Source: Anthonomus grandis grandis
Lineage: Eukaryota > Arthropoda > Insecta > Coleoptera > Curculionidae
NCBI RefSeq assembly: GCF_022605725.1
Contig: NC_065563.1
Location: 12,736,518 to 12,800,517 of the forward strand
DNA: 64,000 nt
Direction: 5' to 3'
In this document: piece after piece, positions 24,901 through 36,900 of the stretch
How the letters are laid out: each line of letters starts with the position of its first letter
Position numbering within the stretch: position 1 is the first letter of the stretch
Position numbers and translations under genes: made by a program
Notes under the pieces: generated by a model
Told to the model about the DNA's origin: nothing
Seen by the model: the letters and a program-made list of their open reading frames with translations, nothing else
Databases searched by the model: none

Positions 24901-27900
24901 GTTAGTTGCTAAAGGATTTACTCAAAAACAAGGTATTGACTTTAATGAAACTTTTTCCCCCGTTGTACGCCACTGTACTTTGCGATTGCATAGGGAAAGA
25001 ACAAACAGAACAAATGGCAAAGATCCTGCAAAAAACAGTACAAAGGGCATGTAAACAAATAAAGACAAGACTTCTGACTCACGAGCAACAAGCATGGTGG
25101 ACAGATGAGTTAAGCAGACAAAGAACAAATCTAAGACACTTACGGACGCTGGTACAAAGAACGCGCAGAAACAGCAACAATAATAACATAAAAGAACAAT
25201 ACGTAAGGGAAAGAAACAAATACAAACAGGACATAAAACTGGCTAAACTTAAATCAATACGAGACCAGGTGACTGACATGACCGAAAATAATCCCTGGGA
25301 CCGAGTCTGGAAGTTCTTGAAAAGAACGAAAAAGGAGCGAACAACGAATATAAAGAAAGACGACGGGACGTATACAAAAACTGAGGAAGAAACACACGCC
25401 TACTTAGTAAATAAATACTTCCCTACAGATACGCCACAGACGGACCCCAAGAACAAACAGACATTAGAAATAGACAAAAAACGTATAAACACAGACAAGA
25501 AAAAGAAATAGGGGAACAAAAAATCTACAACGCACTGAGAGACATAAAACCGAACAAAGCGACAGGAGACGATAAAATTCGCAGTGAGGCAGTAAGGCAC
25601 ATAAGGTGGGAAGAACTAAAGGAAGCTATAATAAAAATCTTTAGCGGATGCTTAAATAACAACGTTTTCCCAAAATGCTGGAAAATAGCTAGGGTGTGCT
25701 GGCTCCCGAAAAAGGACGGAGGCACCCGACCCATAAGTCTACTGCCGGTGCTGGGAAAACTCTTAGACAGAACAATTAATAAAAGGTTACAAGCACACTT
25801 GGAATACAATAACTTAGTGACAGACAGTTCGGTTTCAGGGAAGGAATCGGTACGATAAATGCACTAGACAGACTAATGACAAAAATAAAGAAGAACAAGG
25901 AAGACAAAGCACATCAACTGGTGGTCGCCCTGGACCTCAGTAATGCATTTAAGCAGCGCATGGAAACCTAACGTCAGCCTGAAACTAGAAAAAACTGGGG
26001 TCTGCGGGGACCTGCAGAGGCTGTGCGAGGATTTCATGACAGACCGACAAATAAACAGAGGATGCCCGCAAGGATCCAGCCTCGGACCGACTCTATGGCT
26101 CGTAGTCATGGAGGGGTGGTTCAGAGAGCTGGAACAAGCGGAAATCCAATACAGGACCGACCAGTCCAAAGAACAGGACGTAGATATAATACGAACAGAC
26201 AAACTGGCTTACTCGCAGGCGTACGCGGATGACCAACTGATTGTCATAACTGGCAAATCAGTAAAAACAAACGAGAGAAAGTGGAAGGTCATCTGGGACG
26301 CCTGCAAAAAATGGGAGACTTACGCAAACCTGACATACAATGGACAAAAGACAGAAACAATGTTCATCAGAAAGAAAAGTAGCAGGTCAAGTGGAATCTC
26401 CCAAGAATTGGCGAAAAGCAGTCCAGCATGTAATTAAGCAAGAGGACAAAATGTGGGATCTTGACAACCTCATCGATCAGACAGTCGATCCTTTAATTAT
26501 AATGTCAAGAGGTGATGACAGTTCGTCAGATGACGAAGAAGACTACAATCTATTATAATTTAAAATTGATATACACTGTTCAAAAAGTGCCAGATCCAAA
26601 AGTGACATTTTCAACTGTTTTACTCTACATATTATGTTCAATAAATTTGTGAAAAAAATATATTATTCCATTTAAACAAAAGTAACTTTCTAAAATTAAA
26701 TAGCATTTAAGTACATTAATTATAAGGTAAAAAACAAGTCCCAGTTGCACGCCTTTGGCGAACCGTTTTCAATGTTTATCACTGGGTAACAATGGGCAAA
26801 ACTCATAAATTGACCCAAAACCGGGTGGCGCTACCTGCAATCAACGAAAAGAAAGAATTTTACATTGAAACTAATACCCAACTAAGGTAGTGGCATAAAA
26901 TATTGGTGGATCACCAGGTACCACTTTTGCATACCTAATGAGGTTTTATTGCTCTACACACTTCTGAAATAGAGTATAGAGTATTTACCGACAGCTGACA
27001 TGCATGCTGATATCTTAACTAGAGGACTTAGTTCAGATAAGCATGATAGATTTGTAAACAGATTAGGTTTATTCAAATTATGAGTAGTACCTAATAGTAA
27101 TGTTTTGTGCAGTGGGAGTGTTGTAATTTAGCTCAAAATACAAATGTCAGTACGCCACTGCGTGTAGGCAGTTTTACCCAAGGATCCCTTTTCTGTTTTA
27201 GGGCCGTGTGTTTTTACCATCTGTAACTTGTATTTTGTAAAAGCGTAAGATAATAAAGTGAGTCTGTGTTGATAAACCAACCTTCGCGTTTCATTTTTAA
27301 CAAAATCGATGTTTCAAAAACATCAATAAACATCGCCTTACTAACCAACACTAACTTGGTGTAAACGGTCACATTTAATTATCATTCCCATTTTGAGTGT
27401 ATGTTCTTAATTTTTATTAGACTTTAAATCTAACATTCTAAAATTACGCAGTTTTCATATTACGACGATTTTTTTTTAATAATTAATAATAAAACCCTCC
27501 TAACTGACTCACCGATAATCATTTTATCCTTGGGCGCGCCCAACTTGACCCACAAATTGGCCGCGTGATCGACATTCAACTGTTTCTGGTACTGACTGTC
27601 CGAGCTGGGCGAATACAGGGGCGCGTTATGTCCGGTCTCCTTCTCCCACTTCCCGTGGAAGTCGTACGCCATCAAATTGATAAAATCCAAGTAGGAGGCG
27701 ACCGCGGGCACGTCGTAACCGCCCTTGATGTTATCGGGACCGACCGGTACCGCGGCACTCAGCAACAGACGCGGCTTCTTCACCTCCTGCGCCTCCGCCT
27801 CGAACGCTTCCCGCAGTTCCTTGAGCAGCAGCACGAAATTTTTCTTATCCACGCTACCGCTCGGGTACTCCCAGTCCAGGTCCAGGCCGTCGAAGCCGCG

Positions 27901-30900
27901 ATCCCTCAGGAACGGGATCGCGCTAAAGATGAACGTCTGGCGGGCGTATCTCGTCGCGGACATGTCCTTGAACTTTTGGGTGCCGAACGACCAACCGCCG
28001 ATCGCCAACAGGGTTTTTAGGTTCGGGTTCGCCTTTTTTAATTTCTGGATGCGCTCGTACAGGCCCACTTTGCCGTCTTTGGTCTCGTCGTTGCTCTCGA
28101 ACGAGGACAGTTTGCCCTTCTTCAGCCACCCGAAGGCGAACACGATGTGGGTGCAGAGGTCCGGCAGGATGTCTTCCGGGGTAAATTTACCCACTTTGAC
28201 CCTAGGAGTTCGTTTGTTTTATTAGTTTTTTTTTTGTAGCGTACTTCCGGTAAAATATACATAGTTATTTATTGATGGTTGTTAGCGTTCAGTTGAGATA
28301 TGTTATAAATTAGTTTGTATGTTATATGTTATTCGAATTAGGCACAACAGTGCCGCCTTATCTTAGGAGTCATTATATTGTTAAAATTTATAACGAAAAA
28401 CAAACTCTTTTTTGTTTAAATTCAATCAACTTTTATTTAATCTTTAACCGCTACGACTTCATATGGAACTGTTTTTTGTTTCTCCTAAAAATACGCCTTA
28501 TCCTCTAAACCTTTTTAACCTAAACAAAGTATCAAGTTACAAACTAATATTTCTCGGCTATCGCTACGTACTTCTTAAGTGCCGCACATCATCACTTTTC
28601 CCATAAATAACTGACACTTATTTCGAACCTATATAACAAAAAGATTATTGTCCTTATATTTAAACCATAGAAAATTATCAAAGTTATCACCTATAGAAAA
28701 TTATCAAAGCCCTACGTATGAACCTAAATCAAAAAGATTTAAGCATTAAGGTGAGACCAAAAAGCCAACAGAATGTTACATTTGTGGAAAACCGGGCCAC
28801 ATAGCTAAAGACTGCCGTTTTAATAGTACAATACGTTGCTACCTATGTGGTCGATTGGGCCATAAAAAGGAAAACTGCCGCCTACGAAATTCACGCAATA
28901 TTGCTACTCCTAGCACATCACGTAAAAACGTTGGGGAAAAATCTGTCAAGTTTTTAAACAAAGACGTGAATCAAATTTACAAGAAACCCTGTAAAATCAA
29001 TGGGCATCTGGTAACCGGATATATTGATAGTGGTAGCCAGGAAAATATAATAAACTGCGATGTGGTAAACCAAATGAAATTGCCAACATTTCCATGCAAA
29101 AATATTTTAACTGCTTTTGGAGGTGGCACTTACGTAAGTGAGGCAACAACTAAATTTACCATCGAAATTGATGAGGTTAAAATAGAAACATCCGCTTTAA
29201 TAACTAACCTTCCAATGGGTGATTTTGATGTTTTAATTGGACAACCCATTATTAACGCTACAGGAATTTCTTTAGTGGTCCACTCTGACGAGGCAAAATT
29301 GAGCCAAGACATTGAGAAGGACTGACACTTAAAGCTGAAGATCTGAGGCCACTTGTGTTGCTTAAAGAGGATAGTATTATTAGTCCACGGTCAACCCACG
29401 TCGTTCCAGTGGATATCACGGGGGTGAAGGATGGAGAAGACGTTTTTGTAAATGGAAAATATTTCCACTTGGGCAAATCTTTGATTTGTATACCAGGAGC
29501 TATAGTTAGGGGACCTTTGTCGATGCTGCCAGTTTCTAATATGGGTGAGGAGGCCATAACATGGAAGGCTGGAAAGTTGTTGGGCAGAGGCACCAAATGT
29601 GCTGCGAACATGTCCGGGAAAAATAGTTGCGAGGTGAGTTTAGTACAAAATAAAATAAATTTGAGTAGATTAGACCTGAACGATGTAGATATGAATAGTG
29701 AGTTAGAGAGAGATATAAAAGAAAAGCTTTTAACTGTTTTTGCAGTAAAACAGAGGAATTGGGTACGGTCAAGGGTTGTGAGCTAAAAATTGAGTTGAAA
29801 GATGAGTCAAAACCAGTGTGTTATCGCCCTTATAGATTAGCCCTGAAAGAGAGAGATGTAGTAAGAGAGAAAATCGATGACTTGCTTTCTGCAGGTATTA
29901 TAATAGAATCTAATTCAGATTTTGCTAGTCCTATTGTTCTAGTGAAAAAGAAAAATAATTCATATCGTTTATGTTGTGATTATAGGTCATTAAATAAAAT
30001 AACTAAAAAAAACAAGTCTATCCTATGAAAAATATTGAAGAACAATTAAATATGTTAGGGGGGAAATATTATTTCACAAGTTTAGATTATAATCAAGGCT
30101 TCCACCAGATAGCCTCGGGCTCTGTTGATAAAACGGCATTTGTCACCCCAGATGGTCATTTTGAGTATATAAAAATGCCTTTTGGTTTGATAAATGCGCC
30201 AGCTGTATTTCAAAGTGCTATTGACAGAGCTCTGGGTAATTTGCGGTTTGATCAAGTTCTAGTTTACATGGATGACCTTCTAATCCCCACTAGTACTCCT
30301 GAGCAAGGTTTAGAGTTATTAGAAAAAGTTTTGCAGTTATTGTCTGAGGCAGGTTTTAAATTAAATTAAAAAAAAAAAATGTTCTTTTCTAAAACAAAGC
30401 ATTCAATTTTTGGGTCATGAAATAGGTCCAAATGGTTTGTCTCCGGGTTTAGCTAAGATAGATGCGGTCAAAAATTTTAAACAGCCTACTAATGCTCACG
30501 AAATTCGACAATTTGTAGGCTTAGCTGGGTACTTTAGAAAATTTTGCCATAATTGCCTTGCCACTTACGCAATTAACAAAAAAGAATGCCCCGTTTAAGT
30601 GGGGAAAAAGACCAGATATCTGCTTTCACCGAGTTAAAAGATAAATTAATATCAAGACCCATTTTAACGCCCTTTAACCAGCATCGTGAAACTGAAATTC
30701 ATACCGATGCAAGCTCGAAGGGCATTGCAGGTATATTTTTTCAGATTTACACTGAAGGACTTAAACCTGTGGCTTATTTTAGCCGAGTGACTTCGGTGGC
30801 TAAGCAGGTATATCATAGTTATGAATTAGAAACTTTAGCAGTAGTAGAAAGCTTGAAACGTTTTCGTATTTATCTAATATAACTGATTGCTCTGCAGTCC

Positions 30901-33900
30901 GGTATACTTTTGCAAAACGTGATTTAGTTCCAAGAATTGCTAGATGGTGGTTATCGATACAAGAGTACTATTTTGTTGAATTGAACATAAGCCTGGAAGT
31001 ACTATGAAGCATGTAGATGCTTTAAGTAGAAATCCGCCGGTGCATATATCAAAAATTATAATAATAATAATAATAATATCCTTTATTTGCCAACAAAATC
31101 GTATACAGGACGACAAAGCAACGTCATACAAAGGAGGATCTAGCTCGCATGGGGTACATTAATTTTTCTTATCTAGAATTCATAGAGGCAATATACTTAT
31201 ATAAACAAAATAACAAAATTTAAAATAAATATTCTAAATATCTAACACAAGTTAAAATTATTATTCAAAAGTAAAATTATAAAAACATTTAATCTGCAAC
31301 CAGTGGTAAACAGCTTTTTTAAATTGGACTGTAGATTCAATGCTTCTAATATCAGCAGGTAGCATTCTATAAGCCCTGATGGCCATATAATGAGAACCTC
31401 TTTCATAGTAAGCTGAATTATGCAATGGAATGCGGAGATCGCTTCTATGTCGTGTAATCATAGTCACATCCTCAGCGTACATTTCTCTATTCTCAACAAA
31501 CAAATGATTGTGTCTCTTCACAAATAACACCAAGGAAGAAAAGTATAAGGAGGGAAGGGTGAGTATTTTTAGTTTGCAGAAGTAAGGTCTACAGGAAGTT
31601 CTGTAGGTCATGCCCAATAAACAACGAATGATACGCTTTTGCATTCTAAATATATCTAGAGCTCCTCTTGCAGATCTCCAGAAACAGATACCATATTGTA
31701 AGATCGACTGTACCTGTCCGAAATAAAATAGGCGAAGAGATACGTCAAGCACTACATCCCTTAATCTTCTAATCAATCCGCACAAGCTAGCTAATCTGGA
31801 ATAAAGGTTTTTAATATGTTTCTCCCAATTTAAATTGGGGTCAATGTGTATTCCTAAGAATTTAATACTATTGGCTACAGGGATTGACTGCCCACCAGAC
31901 CACACAAGTAGAGATTCTGAGACAATATTGGCCTTCGAAAAATTAATCAACCCCGTTTTACCAGAGTTCAAAGACAGCTTACTGTCCAGACACCAGGTCC
32001 TCATGCGCTCCACTGCGGATGAGCAGCTCCGTGAAAGATCTGCCACTGTCTTCCTGGCAACTATAACTGATGTGTCGTCGGCGAATTGACAAATCATATC
32101 AGAAGGGAACAGCTCAGGCAAGCCATTGACATATAATAGGAAGAGCACAGGTCCCAAGATTGAGCCCTGAGGCACACCTCTTCCTATAATTTGGGGGCGG
32201 GAAAACGTTGGTGAGCCGGAATGTGTCACACAAACTATTTGTTCTCTTTGCTCTAGATATGAACTGAGTAATTTAGATGCTGCACCCCTGATGCCATACC
32301 GTTCCAGGATGTCCAGCAGTAAAGAATGGTCGAACGCATTAGACGAATCGAAATACAGTCCAGCTACACTGGCCTTTCTCTCAAGATTCTCCATAATATA
32401 TTGTATTGCACTATAAATGGCCATTTCCGTCGATCTTTTGGGAACGAATCCGTATTGGTGTTTATTTATTATTTGATGGTGAGTTAAATAATTCATAACT
32501 ATTTGATAGATAACCCTTTCAAATACCTTCGATATGGATGGTAATACGGATACTGGCCGATAGTTGGCAATATTCGTTTTTTCTCCCTTCTTAAAAACAG
32601 GCACTACTTTTGCCCGCTTAAGAGCAGAAGGAAAAATTTGGGTAGAAAGACTCTCATTGATCACATTGGAAATGGGTCCGGCTAAGTGAATCCCAACAAA
32701 CTTTAAAACGAATACCGGAATTTCATCCAAGCCAAGCCAGAAAATTTATTTGGAAGGTTCATCAATATCTTAAAGATATCCTGAGAATTAACAGGATTGA
32801 GAAATCTGGTTGGATAATCATTATGCAAGTCATGTATATTGGAGTTACAGCTTTGTTGATGGTCAAGAGTAAAATGTTTAGCAAATAATTCGGTGATTAA
32901 AGCTGGGTTATAAATGGACTGACCCTTAAAACAATATTGTTGTTAGTTTTATTTTTACCTGACTCAGATTTTATGATTGACCATGCTGATTTTATCTTGT
33001 TTTTTGAATTTTGGATTTTGTTATCATTTATAGACTTTTTATAAGAGGAGATGTAACGTCGATATTGTTTTCTTTCATGTTTATATGTAACGTAGTGTTC
33101 CCTAGAATTAGTATATTTGTACCAAACATAGAGATCTTTTATGTAGTTTGAATATCTTTTTATCTCTGGTGTAATCCAGGTTGGCTTCTTATTTTTCAAC
33201 CTCAAGTTTCGTATTTCAAGAGAATACGAAAGAAAGTATTATATTTTCCTTCAACTCCTTCAGTAGAATAGACCTCCTCCCATGCCTCCGACATCAGCAT
33301 ATTGTAAAATCGATTCATGTTGTGTGTTGAGAATTTTCGTCGCTTCACAACCATACCACATTGGGGAACCTCCATCTGTCTCTTAAAAACAAAAATTTGA
33401 GGATAATGATCAGACAGATTAGAAACAAGGACTTCAGAAGATATGACAAGACTTGAGTTCATATTTGTAAAGATGTTATCCAACTGAGAGGCACAGTGAG
33501 CAGTGATTCTAGTTTTGGAGTTAATGTAAGGTATTAGACCAAAGGTCTGCATTAGTCCAAGCAAGGCCATCACGCCATGGTCATCAGGATTACTAAAGTT
33601 AAAATTAAAGTCTCCTGAAATAATAAAAGGAATTTTGTTATTATACATCTCATCAAGTAGGTTAGCAAGATTGTGGAGAAAAAATTGGCTGTTACCACTA
33701 GGTGATCTGTAGACACAAACAACTATTATGGAATTATTGCTATTAATAACAATTTTAGAAATGCAAAATTCAAAGTCTTTTTCTGTGCCAGTCTGTAGAC
33801 TGTTTACTTCCTCTACTTTAACATGATCACTGAGATCATCTTTATAAAATATAGCAGTGCCACCTCCTTTTGAACAAGAGCGACCATAGTAACTTGAGAG

Positions 33901-36900
33901 GTTATACCCATGTATCTTTACAAGTGTTATGTCCTGGTTTTTTTGCCAATGTTCAGTAATTGTGAGAATGTCAGGAGATAGTGTAGCCAGCAGAACCTCG
34001 AGCTCCAGAACTTTATTGTTTAAGCTTTGCACATTGTAGTTAAGCAGCTTTAGTGCAGAATTACTGAAAGTATTTGTATTTGGTGACAAGTATTCAGCGT
34101 CAGAATGGTGAGACCCACACTGAGAATAGTTTTCATGCTTCTTGCGATGCAAATCCCGTATAGCAACTGTTAGGTTAGAATGCAAACTCATGTGGCTTGT
34201 TGACTTCTCTGATGATGGTCTAAAAAATTACGACCACGCGAGAAGTTGAATTAATATTGAAGATTGGTTTTTAACAATCCAAATGCAGGATGAAACACTA
34301 CAAAATATCATAAATCAAATTAAAAATAATTCTAATCCCGATTTTAAAAGGCAATATGTATATAAAAATAGTCGACTTTTTAAGAAAACATTAAATGGCG
34401 AAAAATTAGTTATTCCAAAATTTGCACGATTCCAAATATTGCAAAAATATCATGATTCCGTAGGTCATCCAGGCTTTGTACGTTGTTTAAAATTAATAAA
34501 GGATTAATTTTGGTTTGCAAAAATGTCTCGATTTGTGAAAAAATATGTTCAAAGTTGTTTAGATTGTAATTATAAAAAGGGTAGTTACGGGAAAGAAGAG
34601 GGTAAATTACATCCTATAGCAAAACCTGATGTGCCTATGCACACAGTTCATATCGATCACGTTGGTCCATTTCCTAAAAGTAAATCAGGGTTTACGTATA
34701 TTTTGACCATTGTTGATTCCTTTACGAAATACATGGTAGCAAGGGCTTGTCGTAGTGTATTAAGAATTTACGAGAGATTTTTGGTGGTTATTTAGGGTAT
34801 CCAAAACGTATTGTTTCTGACAATGGGTTGGCATTTACCAGTAGATATTTTAAGAAATTTGTAGATAGTAAACAGATTAAACATATAAGGACAGCTACCG
34901 CGACGCCTAGGGCTAACGATCAAGTAGAAAGGTTTCATAGGACACTTTTAGACGCAATGAGAACAATGACTAGTGATAGTGATTTACAATGGAGCGATAA
35001 GTTACCTGAAATTATTTGGGGCATTAATAATACTGTCAATGAGAGTACTAAATACAGTGCTTTTGAGCTTTTGTTCGGGTATAAAAATAATGTTCAAAGA
35101 GATTTAGAAGGGTCAATCACGGTTGATTTTTCAGATAAAAGAAAGGACGCTAGTAAAAATTTGAAACGGGTTTCTGAGCAAATGAAAGTTTATTTTGATA
35201 GAAAGAGAAAACCACCGAAAAAATATAAAAAGGGTGATTTAGTGTTATGGAAAGGTGGTGAGTCTTGTAGTAAGACCGGCGTCAACTCTAAGTTAAGTGG
35301 TAAATTTACAGGGCCGTATGTAATTGAAAGGATTTTTGATAACGATAGGTATAAGATTAGAAGTGTAAAGGGTATGAGAGGCTATAAAAAGTTTAACACA
35401 CTGGTTGCTGTTGACTCTTTACGACCGTATCGTAGCATAATGATTAATGAGAGTTCAGGTAGTGAATCCGATGAAGATGCAAGAGATAGACATGATTTGA
35501 TTGATTTATTGGAAAGTTAATGTAGAATTTAGAATTTGAACTGTTAGATTGTTGTTTCTTTTCTTAACTACAGCATTTGGCATTTTTGAATAAAAATAGT
35601 CGGACAGGACGACTTAAAAGGGAACCTGTGTTAAACAGTTGAAAAAAAAAAAAAAAAAATCTGGCCAGAGTAATGTATGGGGTGAATGACCTGTAAATAG
35701 GGTTGAGAAAGTGACATAAGATAGAAAATGAACTAATTGTGGTGAAATGAAAATTAGTCATCAAATAGTTTCAAAAATAGCTATGAAATGCTATGATTGA
35801 TTAATAAATCGCTGTGGAGAAAATGTAAAGTATTTTCGATTAATGAAGAGGCAAAATATTAAATTAATTAAAAAAAAAATATTTAAGAAAAGGAACAATT
35901 TCAGGATTGTTGAGGTCATCAAGGATTGTTGGCCAGGAGGTTATGATGATGGCGGAAAAGAGAATTAGGATGGCCGAATATTACGCGGTTTAAATATAAG
36001 GACAATAATCTTTTTGTTATATAGGTTCGAAATAAGTGTCAGTTATTTATGGGAAAAGTGATGATGTGCGGCACTTAAGAAGTACGTAGCGATAGCCGAG
36101 AAATATTAGTTTGTAACTTGATACTTTGTTTAGGTTAAAAAGGTTTAGAGGATAAGGCGTATTTTTAGTAAGAAACAAGAAACAGTTCCATATGAAGTCG
36201 TGGCGGTTAAAGATTAAATAAAAGTTGATTGAATTTAGACAAAAAGAGTTTGTTTTTCGTTATAAACTTTAACATGATATTGCTCATTTTCAGTGACAAG
36301 TACAGCGTGTTTAAGCAAAAATAAAAGTTCAATTTATTGATCAAAACACCTCCTAAAGTGCTTTCACCATTAAAACCCCTGAATCTTTCACAAACAGGAT
36401 CTTTCGTAAGCCCACCTTACTTAACATAACATTTAAGCAACTTTAAACCAAAATAACAAAAACCAGCTCAGGGTCATAATTAAAACAATAGACCCGCATA
36501 AAAATCGTCCAAATAATTACTACTTACCTGTACTGTGACCAGTTGGTGTAGTAACACACGACCTTATATCCATCCTTGTCCTTCTTGCCGGTGGAGGCGC
36601 TCACCGCGTTATCCGAGTTCTTTTTATGTCCCGGTCGAGTTCTACGGAACTTGCTCACGCTCGGAGAGACTTCTTGATCGCCTCCACTTCTACTAGTTAG
36701 TGAGGAGGAGGCCGCTTTCGTGCTTAGTGAGGAGGTGGATTTCAGCGGGCGCCTTAATCTACGTCTAGTCGCTACAAATTGGGAATTAAAGTGAGTTGTA
36801 TGTGATGTTATAGGGTGTTTGAGTTTAGTCAGGCGCATTCACCATTTCGTTAAGTTCGAGAAGAGGTGGCGTTAGGTGGAGAGGTTTAAATATAGCCCGG

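Larger units (their letters stand above)
22299..27302 (+). mobile_element. Ty1/copia LTR retrotransposon with a LINE piece inside
   Basis: LTRs at 22299-22465 and 27119-27302 begin TGTTGTAATTTA and end TTTTTAACA; AAAATC on both outer sides (22293-22298 and 27303-27308) is the target duplication. The primer site GGTTATGGGCCCAGC follows the 5' LTR, the internal-cut initiator-Met tRNA type known from copia. Gag, protease, integrase and the start of RT follow, then the frame passes into R1-like LINE sequence near 24990. A copia C-terminal end reappears at 26991-27082. Multiple stops and frameshifts disable it. The LTRs differ by indels and substitutions, so it is not very recent. Confidence 0.9.
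28379..36273 (+). mobile_element. Ty3/gypsy retrotransposon with inverted 5' LTR piece, split by a LINE
   Basis: The plus strand carries Gag zinc knuckles, protease, RT, RNase H and integrase, then a 3' LTR at about 35521-36273. In place of a 5' LTR the left edge (28379-28666) is the reverse complement of the last part of that LTR. A LINE on the minus strand (31059-34222) interrupts pol and is flanked by AAAAATTA on both sides. Frameshifts and stops occur throughout. It fills Cht7 intron 2. Confidence 0.85.

Noticed and set aside
27565..28225. Plus-strand frames of 151 and 166 codons
   Set aside because: They are antisense to the GC-rich Cht7 exon 3, whose minus-strand product is a clear GH18 domain.
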